A DNA stretch of 7,694 bases from PVC group bacterium (GTDB lineage: Bacteria; Verrucomicrobiota; Kiritimatiellia; CAIKKV01; PXCX01). The notes beneath the pieces are model-generated. The model was not told the origin of the DNA, searched no databases, and saw nothing but the letters and a program-made list of their open reading frames with translations. Numbering within the stretch: position 1 is the first letter of the stretch; each line of letters begins with the position of its first letter. Positions 1-6,534 of this stretch are shown piece after piece. Made by a program: the position numbers and the translations under genes. The DNA lies in the NCBI GenBank assembly GCA_003565195.1, contig PXCX01000081.1:1-7694 (forward strand), in the 5' to 3' direction.

Positions 1-245
1 CGTCCTTCCATGACCGCAAGCGCATAGTGGACGTCCGTGAAAACCCGCCATTGCAACGGGGATTGCTTTTGAGTGACGAAAGACCCGGCGAGCCTGCCTT
101 GGTCTACCGGCGCTTCCTCTTTTACCTGGCCCCAAATCTCCATTGCCGATAGCTCGACGGTGATCTCCACCGCCCGGCGAGCAGCGCCAACCACGTCCTG
201 GAATCGCTCTTGTACGTCAAGTCTTATGTCGAGTGCCCGACTCAT
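1..245 (-). CDS. HK97 gp10-like neck/tail protein (C-terminus beyond window)
   Basis: Translation from the ATG at 245 gives an open frame of 81 complete codons to the left edge. It starts MSRALDIRLDVQERFQDVV, continues with a helix rich in Ala, Arg and Glu, and then shows the signature KEEAPVDQGRLAGSF (about 56-70) and WRVFTDVHYALAVMEG (about 77-92 if gaps are ignored; near the end of the visible part). The aPvdtGrL...S and v...v.YA..vE.G pattern is characteristic of HK97 gp10/YqbI-type proteins at the head-tail or tail-completion interface. The start is supported by AAGGG at 256-252, 6 nt before the ATG, and overlaps the stop of the glycosyltransferase (ATGA). Roughly the last third of the protein is probably missing. 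Confidence 0.82.
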   Translation of the reverse strand, partial: MSRALDIRLDVQERFQDVVGAARRAVEITVELSAMEIWGQVKEEAPVDQGRLAGSFVTQKQSPLQWRVFTDVHYALAVMEG

Positions 246-970
246 TTCATGCCCTTGATTGATTTCACCGCGCCGCAATTATCCGGCCACCATCGGTACA
301 TGACATAATCGTTGCCGCCGTGGCCATTGTTCGGGTCTCCGAGACGATCCACCTTCTGACAATCCGTCCGATGGATCGTGCATCGCTGAGGGATGACAAG
401 CCGCGGTATTCCTCGCCGCTCCAGGTGCGCGGAAAAAACAATGTCGTCATTCATGGGGGTCTCGTAGCATTCCCGTCGCAGGCTGTCGCCGAAAAAGCTG
501 CTGCGATAGAGTGCGCCGTGTACGCCCGTAACGATATGGCACGGGGTCAGCTTCTTCGGGGCCTCAATTATACGGCTTTCCTTGTAGCGTTTCGAACCTT
601 TCGGGACTACCCGCCCGCGATAGCAGACGACGGAGCCGGGGTTCTGCTCCGCCGCTTCGATCAAGCCTTGCGCCCAGCCGTCACCGTAGCAGACATCATC
701 ATCCGCCGTGATAATCGCATCGTGCCCTTCCGCGAGCGCATAAAGCAGTTTGGTTGCCGGGCCAACGTCGGGCACCATTCGGACGTGAACGCCTGTCCCC
801 GCATATTTCGCGAGCACATGCCATGCCTCGTGCATATATTCGCCGGTACGCGCGCAGTATTCCGGGAGATACACATGAACTTGCAAACCCTGGGCAACGA
901 GGGATTCGAGTGCGGGAGCGATTTTACCCACCCTGGAGGGGATCGTCGTCATGGAAATTATCGGTGTCAT
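242..970 (-). CDS. Glycosyltransferase-like protein, GT2-type with DDD motif
   Basis: This is a second predicted sugar transferase, 242 residues, unlike its neighbour in sequence. It opens with IISMTTIPSRVGKIAPALES (4-23), a GT-A N-terminus, then DVGPATKLLYAL (68-79) and the metal-binding HDAIITADDDVCYGDGW (about 83-99, with D90, D91 and D92). Later GVHGALYRSSFF (149-160) and MNDDIVFSAHLERRGIP (173-189) match the acceptor and catalytic region of GT2-like enzymes, with D175/D176 as a possible catalytic acid pair. No membrane segment or signal peptide is seen, in contrast to the membrane-bound transferases of O-antigen gtr operons. GGGAG at 980-976 lies 5 nt before the ATG, and the ATGA overlap couples it to the preceding transferase. 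The stop in turn overlaps the gp10-like start. The fold call is good; the substrate is unknown. Confidence 0.8.
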   Translation of the reverse strand: MTPIISMTTIPSRVGKIAPALESLVAQGLQVHVYLPEYCARTGEYMHEAWHVLAKYAGTGVHVRMVPDVGPATKLLYALAEGHDAIITADDDVCYGDGWAQGLIEAAEQNPGSVVCYRGRVVPKGSKRYKESRIIEAPKKLTPCHIVTGVHGALYRSSFFGDSLRRECYETPMNDDIVFSAHLERRGIPRLVIPQRCTIHRTDCQKVDRLGDPNNGHGGNDYVMYRWWPDNCGAVKSIKGMK

Positions 971-1803
971 AAAAACTCCCGGTATCGTTTAACCGCATCG
1001 TGCCACTTGGATGGTTCCTTGTCAATAAAAATCTGCTGACGGAGTTTACTTGTTGCGTGGATGACGCGCGTATCTTTCGTCACTCTTTTCCAACAGGCGC
1101 GCGTCGCATTCCAGATATGTCCGTCGAGCACGCCCACTTCCGCCTTGATTTTGCCCTCCATTAGCAGATGGATGAAGCTCGTCTGGTGCAGACCGACATG
1201 GATTCCGCTCGCGCGCCGGAGCTCGTGCTGGTCGTTGTAGAAATAAACAGCCTTGTCGAGCCAGTCGCGGAAGAGCTTCTTAACGGCGTTCGTCGGCTCA
1301 ACGAAAACGACACCGCTATTAAACCAACTGTCGGAATCGCGCCTGGTAATCGTGACCTCGCGCTGGAACCCGTTTGCCAATTCGCCCAATACCACGGTAT
1401 CGATGTCCATGAACACCGTCGGCCGCTCGATTTCCTGCGCCATGTCCGTCCACGTCTTGGCTTTGAGCAGGTTGTTTGCCCACCATGCCTTTAGTCGCGA
1501 ATCCAGATCGGAAGTCTTGCGGCGCTCGATCCTCAACCGTGCTTTCGGCGCGTTCATGGCAACGGATTTCTCGAACGCCGCGAGGCATCGAGCATAACAT
1601 TCCGGGGAGTTGTGGTCGCCGCGGCCTCGCCCGTCATTGTCGAAATGGCAAGCAAAAATATCGTATTGAAGACCGTTGCGGTTTATGATTTCGGCGGCAG
1701 GTATGTCCAGATTGAAAAAACGGTTGATCTTTTGGCCGTCGCGCTGGAATTGCCGCGAGGCTAGGTCGAGTCGCGGCTTGCCCTTTTCGAGCGTCTGGAG
1801 CAT
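967..1803 (-). CDS. Glycosyltransferase-like protein, GT-A fold with DxD motif
   Basis: This is a predicted soluble sugar transferase of 278 residues. The central motif RPTVFMDIDTVVLGEL (about 127-142) contains a classic D-x-D (D133, D135) for metal and nucleotide-sugar binding. It is followed by WFNSGVVFVEPT (160-171), the NSG segment common in GT8-like and related enzymes, then HQTSF (206-210) and VIHATSK (247-253), where the histidine may be a second metal ligand. The N-terminal part YDIFACHFDND (about 47-57) fits the first Rossmann-like strand. No signal peptide or membrane segment is visible, so it should act in the cytoplasm. The ribosome binding site AGAGGA (1813-1808) lies 4 nt before the ATG, inside the connector gene, and the gene ends overlapping the second glycosyltransferase (ATGA). 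The donor, acceptor and exact family are unknown. It is cargo rather than a standard morphogenesis gene. Confidence 0.78.
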   Translation of the reverse strand: MLQTLEKGKPRLDLASRQFQRDGQKINRFFNLDIPAAEIINRNGLQYDIFACHFDNDGRGRGDHNSPECYARCLAAFEKSVAMNAPKARLRIERRKTSDLDSRLKAWWANNLLKAKTWTDMAQEIERPTVFMDIDTVVLGELANGFQREVTITRRDSDSWFNSGVVFVEPTNAVKKLFRDWLDKAVYFYNDQHELRRASGIHVGLHQTSFIHLLMEGKIKAEVGVLDGHIWNATRACWKRVTKDTRVIHATSKLRQQIFIDKEPSKWHDAVKRYREFL

Positions 1804-1804
1804 A

Positions 1805-2176
1805 TCATCCTCTCGTAATCCTCACTGCCGGTTTTCGTGGTACGCGCATCAAATCGCGCCGTATAGAGTCTGTGAAAATGCGTGCGTCGGCAACGGGGAG
1901 ACTGTCCTCGGTCGCGTCGAATTTGACGACGGAGCCGGTACGCTGGCGCTCTGCGGACCGGATCATGTTCACGGCCATGCGCAAGGCAATGTTGTCAATG
2001 ATCGGGGGGACTTCTTCCTCTGCGGAAAAATCCCGGTTGCGGTCGCGGTTGATACCGTCGGTAATCTGAACAAGCCATGACTCGACAAGCGTTTCAAGCT
2101 GCGTTTGGGATTCGAGTCCTAACGTCGCGGGGCTGGCCCCTGCAAAGTCAATCACTTTCTTGGCGTCGCTATACAT
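1805..2176 (-). CDS. Head-tail connector (gp6/YqbG-like adaptor)
   Basis: This is a small neck protein that would bind the portal ring after packaging and provide the platform for head closure and tail docking. It has 123 residues. It shows the usual adaptor pattern: a short N-terminal helix (MYSDAKKVIDFAG), a long helix ending in NRDRNRDF (about 25-50), then VPPIIDNIALRMAVNMIRSA (about 56-75), and a C-terminal DSIRRDLMRVP segment. This resembles HK97 gp6/SPP1 gp15-type connectors and, by position, YqbG of the skin element. The start is supported by GGAG at 2185-2182, 5 nt before the ATG. The stop is 1 nt before the next gene, whose ribosome binding site lies in the last codons. The call rests on size, helical pattern and position after the capsid gene; sequence similarity within this family is low. 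Confidence 0.75.
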   Translation of the reverse strand: MYSDAKKVIDFAGASPATLGLESQTQLETLVESWLVQITDGINRDRNRDFSAEEEVPPIIDNIALRMAVNMIRSAERQRTGSVVKFDATEDSLPVADARIFTDSIRRDLMRVPRKPAVRITRG

Positions 2177-2193
2177 TGCCGCTCCGGGTTAAT

Positions 2194-2232
2194 GGGTGAC
2201 GGCAGGCAGAGGAGAGAGACCTGCCGCCACCC
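2194..2232 (-). terminator. Strong hairpin after capsid gene (partial terminator or processing/stability element)
   Basis: In the minus-strand RNA, 2232-2220 (GGGUGGCGGCAGG) pairs with 2206-2194 (CCUGCCGUCACCC) over 13 base pairs, including one G-U pair, around a 13-nt pyrimidine-rich loop. It begins 15 nt after the capsid stop codon and ends 8 nt before the SD of the next gene. No U-run follows the stem (AUUAA only), so it is not a canonical intrinsic terminator. It could lower read-through into the neck genes or protect the 3' end of the capsid message. The structure is seen directly; its function is inference. Confidence 0.6.
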
Positions 2233-2247
2233 GTGCGCCATCAATGA

Positions 2248-3195
2248 TTAGCTTTCGTCGGGCACGACAACGGCAACCGCGCCGCGCTCGTCCTCGTACT
2301 GCACGTCCGCCTCGACCGTGATATAAAACTCGGTCCGACGATTCTCGGGATCGCGTTTCGGCTCGATCGTGACCTCGTGGAATACGCCCCAGACCATGTT
2401 CGCCGGGTTGGCAAACAGCGCCGCCACCCTGAACTCGTTAGTCCGTTCGATCATCGGCGCAACGATGATTTCGATGCCCTTGTATGCCAGTCTAGGCCGG
2501 CCGACCTGTGCGGTGTCGCCCAGCGGCGTCCCGCGCTTCCGAAGCACGTTGTGATACGCATTCGCTATTTCCCACTGGACAAACAACTTCATCTGGTCGG
2601 GGCTGTCGTAATATTGCTTCGGCAGTTCCAAGAGAACCTTCTCGAACAGGTTCTCGGGCCAGTCCTTGTGGCTCGTGTTCACCGTTTCGATCTTGTTGTC
2701 AGCCTTTTCCAGCCAGCCGTCGGTGACGCCAAGAATATTCGGTGCGCTCAAGGATTTGTCGCCCAGGAGCCCGATTTCTTCCAGATCACGCCCGGCCGCC
2801 TCGCCGAACAGGTCAACAAGGGTATTCTCGAGCGTGCCGCGCTCGATATTCCGTCTCAACGCCCTGTCATTGATCGCCGTCTTGCCGCGAAGCTCAACCG
2901 CGTTCAGCTTGTTCGTCTTGGTGTCCGGCTTGACGGTGGCTTCCGTACCAACGGTGTTCCCGTCTGATTTGATGCCCTTCGTGAGCACCCGCCCGCCAAA
3001 CCCGATCAGGTCAATGTTCTCCTGCGGCGACATCATCGGCATAAACCTCGCCAGTGAAATGACATTGGTCCGCCGCTGTGCCGCCCGGATGAAACGATCG
3101 AATTGCCCCGGTACGAGAGTGCTCTCGCCGAGATCGCTGACGCCGATCGATTTCAGCGCCGCTTGAAGTCCTCTCAATATCTCTTGATTTTCCAT
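2248..3195 (-). CDS. Major capsid protein, HK97 fold (XkdG/YqbE-like)
   Basis: This is the main shell protein of the phage head. From the ATG at 3195 it has 315 residues, the usual size for this class. The N-terminal part (MENQEILRGLQAALKSIG) is helical, followed by LVPGQFDRFIRAAQ and the RTNVISLARF segment. The middle contains AINDRALRRNIERG and the C-terminal part LAYKGIEIIVAPMIE, then ALFANPANMVWGVFHEVTIE and FYITVEADVQYED, a pattern typical of the A-domain and P-domain strands in HK97-type capsids. Start choice: GGGAG at 3210-3206 lies 10 nt before the ATG at 3195. Alternatives in frame are ATG 3204 (SD only 1 nt away) and TTG 3231 (overlapping the protease stop, poor SD). Its position directly after the protease-scaffold gene supports the call. 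The exact start is uncertain by up to 12 residues. Confidence 0.92.
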   Translation of the reverse strand: MENQEILRGLQAALKSIGVSDLGESTLVPGQFDRFIRAAQRRTNVISLARFMPMMSPQENIDLIGFGGRVLTKGIKSDGNTVGTEATVKPDTKTNKLNAVELRGKTAINDRALRRNIERGTLENTLVDLFGEAAGRDLEEIGLLGDKSLSAPNILGVTDGWLEKADNKIETVNTSHKDWPENLFEKVLLELPKQYYDSPDQMKLFVQWEIANAYHNVLRKRGTPLGDTAQVGRPRLAYKGIEIIVAPMIERTNEFRVAALFANPANMVWGVFHEVTIEPKRDPENRRTEFYITVEADVQYEDERGAVAVVVPDES

Positions 3196-3227
3196 TTTCT
3201 TCATACTCCCTGTGTTGCTGTTGCTGT

Positions 3228-3536
3228 TCAAATCCTGCGGCCGAAGCCGTCACGCCTGATTTCGTCACCGTAAACGTCGCGGTCGGGTTCCTCAGCCTTC
3301 GCTGCCGTGGTGTTGTCGTCGTCAGGAACGCGCGATTTTTCGGCCTGCGCCTTCTCAACTTTTTCGAGCCGCTCGCTGATTTCGGTTTTTACCGCCTCGA
3401 CGGTATCGCCGATCTTCTGAGCCTCGATCGCTTTCCCGACGGCATCGGACACCATCTGCCCGATGGCTTCCTGCTGAGCCTCGATCGCGTCCGCGACGCC
3501 CGCGTTGATCATTTCGCTAATTTGCTTCTCGTCCAT
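3228..3536 (-). CDS. Candidate separate scaffold protein from internal in-frame start
   Basis: An ATG at 3536 is in frame within the protease gene (residue 208) and is preceded by CCGGAGAAGGTGAC. GGAG at 3548-3545 is 8 nt from the ATG, and AAGGTG lies even closer, making this as good as any ribosome binding site in the operon. The product would have 102 residues: MDEKQISEMINAG, a helical coiled-coil-like stretch rich in Glu, Ala and Gln up to about residue 68, then a charged tail ending DGFGRRI. It begins exactly where the protease linker ends. Nested protease/scaffold genes are known, with lambda C and Nu3 the classic example. That this start is used here is inference; the site could also be a chance match in coding sequence. 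Confidence 0.5.
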   Translation of the reverse strand: MDEKQISEMINAGVADAIEAQQEAIGQMVSDAVGKAIEAQKIGDTVEAVKTEISERLEKVEKAQAEKSRVPDDDNTTAAKAEEPDRDVYGDEIRRDGFGRRI

Positions 3537-4157
3537 GTCACCTTCTCCGGTTTTATTTTTCCTCGCCACTCCGAACATCCGCCCTAACAAAGACGGTTTT
3601 GGCGCCTCTTTCAGCGCATAGAATTTTGCTTTGGGGACTGCCGGTGCGTCTACCACCGAAACGAACGGCGCTATCCAGTCCTCCCCCAGGTCCTTGAGCA
3701 TCGTGCGTTTGAGCGCCGCCTCGTTTTTCGTTGCTGCCTCGATAGCTTTTCGCTTGACGCCCATCACCGAATAGCCGGTCAGATCGCCCTTTTCAACGGC
3801 ATCCCAGGTTGCCTCGTCGAGCCGCGAACCGAGAATCCACGTCCCTTTGGGAAGCGTTACGGATTTGCCGGCAAACTCAACTACCTTGTCTGCGTCGAGC
3901 ACATGGCTTTCAACGGGGACGGCCACGTTATTGAGCGAGTGCTGCAGGTCAACGTTGCGGTAGTTCGCAAGCCAGTCGTGCGCAACCTCCTCGATTTTCT
4001 CGGCGGTCAACACGTCGCCGTCACTATCCGGTTCACCAGGGACCAACACCGCGGCATAGGCAATGCGTTTCGCCGCTGTTGATTTCGCCACGATCGGGCC
4101 GGTGAGTTCCGCACTGACCTCGCTCCGAATCTTGTCTTTCCTTGACACGTCACTCAT
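3228..4157 (-). CDS. XkdF-like prohead serine protease fused to scaffold-like C-terminus
   Basis: This is a head maturation protease (Peptidase_S78_2/XkdF type) that would cleave scaffold and itself inside the procapsid. From the ATG at 4157 it has 309 residues. The protease domain covers about 30-185: YAAVLVPGEPDSDGDVLTAE, then NVDLQHSLNNVAVPVESHVL with H73, then GTWILGS and LTGYSVMGVKR with S130. H73 and S130 are the likely catalytic pair (inferred by analogy). A basic linker (about 190-206) leads to a helical, Glu/Ala/Lys-rich coiled-coil-like tail (about 208-275) and a charged end, as expected of a scaffold. A GTG at 4166 in the same frame lies within the ribosome binding site GAGGTG (4169-4164, 6 nt before the ATG), so the ATG at 4157 is preferred. 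The stop overlaps the upstream-most possible capsid start. Fusion of protease and scaffold is common in phages. Confidence 0.9.
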   Translation of the reverse strand: MSDVSRKDKIRSEVSAELTGPIVAKSTAAKRIAYAAVLVPGEPDSDGDVLTAEKIEEVAHDWLANYRNVDLQHSLNNVAVPVESHVLDADKVVEFAGKSVTLPKGTWILGSRLDEATWDAVEKGDLTGYSVMGVKRKAIEAATKNEAALKRTMLKDLGEDWIAPFVSVVDAPAVPKAKFYALKEAPKPSLLGRMFGVARKNKTGEGDMDEKQISEMINAGVADAIEAQQEAIGQMVSDAVGKAIEAQKIGDTVEAVKTEISERLEKVEKAQAEKSRVPDDDNTTAAKAEEPDRDVYGDEIRRDGFGRRI

Positions 4158-4242
4158 AATATGCACCTCTCATGTTTTCACCATTTACCACCGTTTCGTA
4201 TATCGTCAACACTTTTTTTGATTTATTTTTCCTGTGCATGTA
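4158..4242 (-). promoter_or_regulatory. AT-rich gap with candidate internal promoter
   Basis: This is one of only two sizeable gaps in the operon and is clearly richer in A and T than its surroundings. On the minus strand there is TTGACG (4209-4204), a 16-nt spacer, and TAAATG (4187-4182) preceded by TGG at 4190-4188, which resembles an extended -10 element. Immediately upstream of the -35 are A-tracts (about 4232-4211) similar to an UP element. A start near 4176 would give a leader of about 20 nt that already contains the SD of the protease gene. The -35 is good (5 of 6 to consensus) but the -10 is poor (3 of 6). A promoter here would raise expression of protease-scaffold and capsid, which are needed in large amounts. 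This is inference from sequence pattern only. Confidence 0.35.
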
Positions 4243-5091
4243 TTACTCAACGTCGCTCTCCCGGAAATATGACTGGCCGGCCGGAGGCGATTTGCCCGGC
4301 GGCATGATGTATGGCACCACGCGACACCGGCAGTTAATCCATTCCTCAAGCGGGCCGTTGGTGTCGCCCGGGTACGCAAGCCCGTTTGAAAACTCGCCGT
4401 CGATCGGGATAATCTCGCCATTGACGTCCGCGTGTGTATCGCGCGTGCGGTCATCGCTGGCCGCCACCCATTTCTCGTAGACCACCCCGAACTCGCGCAT
4501 AGACTCGTGCGCCACCTGGTTCTGCGTGCTCTGGATTTCGGTGCGCGCCACCCGCCGCAGTTCGTAACTTTCCATGTCCTTCGACAACTCGCCCAGGCGC
4601 TCGGCGGCTTCGTCGATCCCGAGCCCGTCCGCGTAGCTTTGCGCGAGTGTGCCCATCACGTCGCCGCGCAACCGCTCGAATGTCCGCAATGACGAATTGA
4701 ACGCCCTGTCGCGGATACGATGAATCACGGTGCGCGTCATGTCTGGTGGGTCAGTGACCGAAACGCCCGCCTTGCGCAGTTGGTCAATCGCGGTATTGCG
4801 CGCGTGCTTCGCGGATTCTTCAGCCGCATCCGCAATCAGCATTGCCATCCGCTCCTCCGCATCGCGCCAGGGGAGAATAATCTGCGTGCCCATGACGTCG
4901 GATACCGGGACACCGGACCTCGACAGGTTCTCGATCACGGCTGCAACGGCGCTCCCGGACAGGTTGCCCAGCTTGCGGGCCAGCCGCGCCTCCGCTCTGC
5001 GCTGCCATTGCGGGACGGCTTTAATCGCCTCTATGAGGTCAAGAGTTTTCTCGCATAGTTCCGCAAGCTCGAAATTGCACCCAATGTTCAT
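4243..5091 (-). CDS. MuF / SPP1 gp7-like head morphogenesis protein
   Basis: This is a minor head protein of the Phage_Mu_F family, which binds the portal and is packaged in a few copies in the procapsid. It has 282 residues. The N-terminal half is helical and charged. The diagnostic MuF core lies at about 182-262: VARTEIQSTQNQ, then KWVAASDDRTRDTHADVNG with H220, then YPGD and the cysteine-containing EEWINCRCRVVPYI (C254, C256). The H/C pattern is characteristic of the family. Only about 20 residues follow the core, so this is the short form, without the C-terminal toxin or enzyme domains that some MuF proteins carry. The ATG overlaps the portal stop (ATGA). The upstream ribosome binding site is weak, so translation probably depends on coupling to the portal. 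It corresponds in position to yqbB of the Bacillus subtilis skin element. Confidence 0.93.
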   Translation of the reverse strand: MNIGCNFELAELCEKTLDLIEAIKAVPQWQRRAEARLARKLGNLSGSAVAAVIENLSRSGVPVSDVMGTQIILPWRDAEERMAMLIADAAEESAKHARNTAIDQLRKAGVSVTDPPDMTRTVIHRIRDRAFNSSLRTFERLRGDVMGTLAQSYADGLGIDEAAERLGELSKDMESYELRRVARTEIQSTQNQVAHESMREFGVVYEKWVAASDDRTRDTHADVNGEIIPIDGEFSNGLAYPGDTNGPLEEWINCRCRVVPYIMPPGKSPPAGQSYFRESDVE

Positions 5092-6533
5092 CGCTCGATT
5101 CCGTTCCGTTTTAACGCCGCGGTCAACTCCGTGCTGATTGCCTTTAGTGATCGCGTTGCCAATTCGAGATCAGGATCATCGCCTTCCAGTTCCATCGGCA
5201 TGTCCGGGTCCAGGCTGAAACGGTCAGCCCAATGTCGCCGAAGCTCCGCAGCGGTTATCGCGCCCCGGTCGAACAGGACGCCTTGCAACTCCATGTCGCC
5301 TTTTTCATCCTCGAGGTCTATATCGGCAAGCTGCCACCTGTAGTCGCTCAGCCCGAACCCGTCGCGAATGATGTGCTTGTTGATCAACTGCTCGAGTAGT
5401 TCCTGGCGCGGCTCGACGACGGATGTCTTGTAAATCCGCGTCGCCTCCTCGGCCATGTTCCCGGCAAGCTGGCCGGTCATCATCACGCCAAGACGGTACG
5501 GGGGGACGCCATGCGAGACAATTACCTCCTCGCGGTTATCGGCGCGGTACATGCGGAACGACGAATCCTTGACATCCGTTGAAAGCGGCTTGAACTGAAC
5601 CTCGACATCGCCCTCGCCGCCCATTGTGGGCAATGAAAGGATTAGCGTCTGGTGCGGGTTCTTGGCAATGCCCTCCATCGCCTCGCGGATTTTTTTCTCC
5701 AGATCGGTCACGCCCTTCTCATCCTCCACGCCGGGATCGTAATTCCCAGTGATGAATACCGCATACGCCGGGACGCCGTAATTGTCGAAAAAGGTGCGGT
5801 TGTATTCGCGGCGCGCATAGTCGGCCGCGATAGTTCCGATCGCGGGAACGTAGTCGCCGGTGCCATACGGAGCAGCCCCGGGTGTGTAGTTCGGGACGAA
5901 AATCAACTCGCTCGCGCGGTTGCCCTCGTCGATCGTGCCGGTTGCCGTAATCACGCCGCTATCCTTGTGGACATCTGACGCCTCCAGCCCGCCGTCTATC
6001 AGCTTGAACCATACCGTCTTAGTACCGCTTTTCCAGACCGCGCGCTTGCCGTCCTTGTGCACCCGGATATACTGCGCTGGCGCGTGCTTGATCTTGACGG
6101 GCTTCCCATCGCTCCGGTATCCCTCGCGGACAACTTCGAGACAGGCCCAGCCGATTGACTCGTAATCATACCACGCACGGTAAAGCGTCTCGGTGAACGG
6201 CAGTTTCTGATCGTTGAAAAACTCGCGCACCTGCTCGGCTAGGGCCTCCGCCGGTTCAGGGTCCTTGCTCGACGTTAGCGCCCAGCCCAACCCGGCCACG
6301 TCGCGCGCCTTCAGGTCGCAACACTTAGCATGATAGGTGTTGATCTCAAGGAGGTGCATCAACATGAACGGATCATAGTGAGGCGCGACAACACCAATAT
6401 TCCCGTACTGCTGCCCAAACGTGTCGGTCTCGATCCTAGAAGGATTATCCTTCTGCTTCAGCGCGTACCTGTCCAGCGTTTTTAGCGACACAACATCGCC
6501 GCTCTTTGTAACTACGCAAAATGGCTTGCTCAT
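5088..6533 (-). CDS. Phage portal protein, PBSX/skin-like family
   Basis: The portal forms the dodecameric ring at one capsid vertex through which DNA enters and leaves. It nucleates head assembly and docks terminase and later the connector. The protein has 481 residues, within the usual portal range. The N-terminal stretch YDPFMLMHLLEINTYHAKC (about 53-71) followed by KARDVAGLGW (75-84) is typical of PBSX-type portals. So is the later region SFRMYRADNREEVIVSHGVP followed by PPYRLGVMMTGQLAGNMAEE, which fits the long-helix and clip area of the Phage_portal family. The C-terminus is acidic. The start is supported by AGGAGGT at 6547-6541, 7 nt before the ATG and inside the end of the terminase gene. 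Its stop overlaps the next gene in ATGA, which indicates translational coupling. The family assignment comes from remembered motifs, not a search. Confidence 0.94.
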   Translation of the reverse strand: MSKPFCVVTKSGDVVSLKTLDRYALKQKDNPSRIETDTFGQQYGNIGVVAPHYDPFMLMHLLEINTYHAKCCDLKARDVAGLGWALTSSKDPEPAEALAEQVREFFNDQKLPFTETLYRAWYDYESIGWACLEVVREGYRSDGKPVKIKHAPAQYIRVHKDGKRAVWKSGTKTVWFKLIDGGLEASDVHKDSGVITATGTIDEGNRASELIFVPNYTPGAAPYGTGDYVPAIGTIAADYARREYNRTFFDNYGVPAYAVFITGNYDPGVEDEKGVTDLEKKIREAMEGIAKNPHQTLILSLPTMGGEGDVEVQFKPLSTDVKDSSFRMYRADNREEVIVSHGVPPYRLGVMMTGQLAGNMAEEATRIYKTSVVEPRQELLEQLINKHIIRDGFGLSDYRWQLADIDLEDEKGDMELQGVLFDRGAITAAELRRHWADRFSLDPDMPMELEGDDPDLELATRSLKAISTELTAALKRNGIER

Positions 6534-6534
6534 T

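Noticed and set aside
320..1039. Long plus-strand open frame opposite the two glycosyltransferase genes
   Set aside because: Its product has no recognisable motifs or domain pattern, and it lies fully opposite minus-strand genes with clear enzyme motifs and good ribosome binding sites. It is a shadow frame.
2377..2967. Plus-strand open frame of about 196 codons opposite the capsid gene
   Set aside because: It mirrors the capsid coding sequence, has no recognisable domain and fits the excess of open antisense frames in GC-rich DNA.
4158..4166. GTG start for the protease gene at 4166
   Set aside because: The GTG is part of the GAGGTG ribosome binding site that serves the ATG at 4157; using it would leave no SD of its own.
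4161..4240. ATGCAC near the MuF stop and GTGCAT overlapping the protease SD could pair in RNA
   Set aside because: Only six base pairs over a distance of about 70 nt, with no extension on either side; too weak to call a regulatory switch.
4243..5091. MuF protein as a carrier of a C-terminal toxin
   Set aside because: The protein ends about 20 residues after the MuF core, leaving no room for an effector domain, and no immunity-like gene follows.
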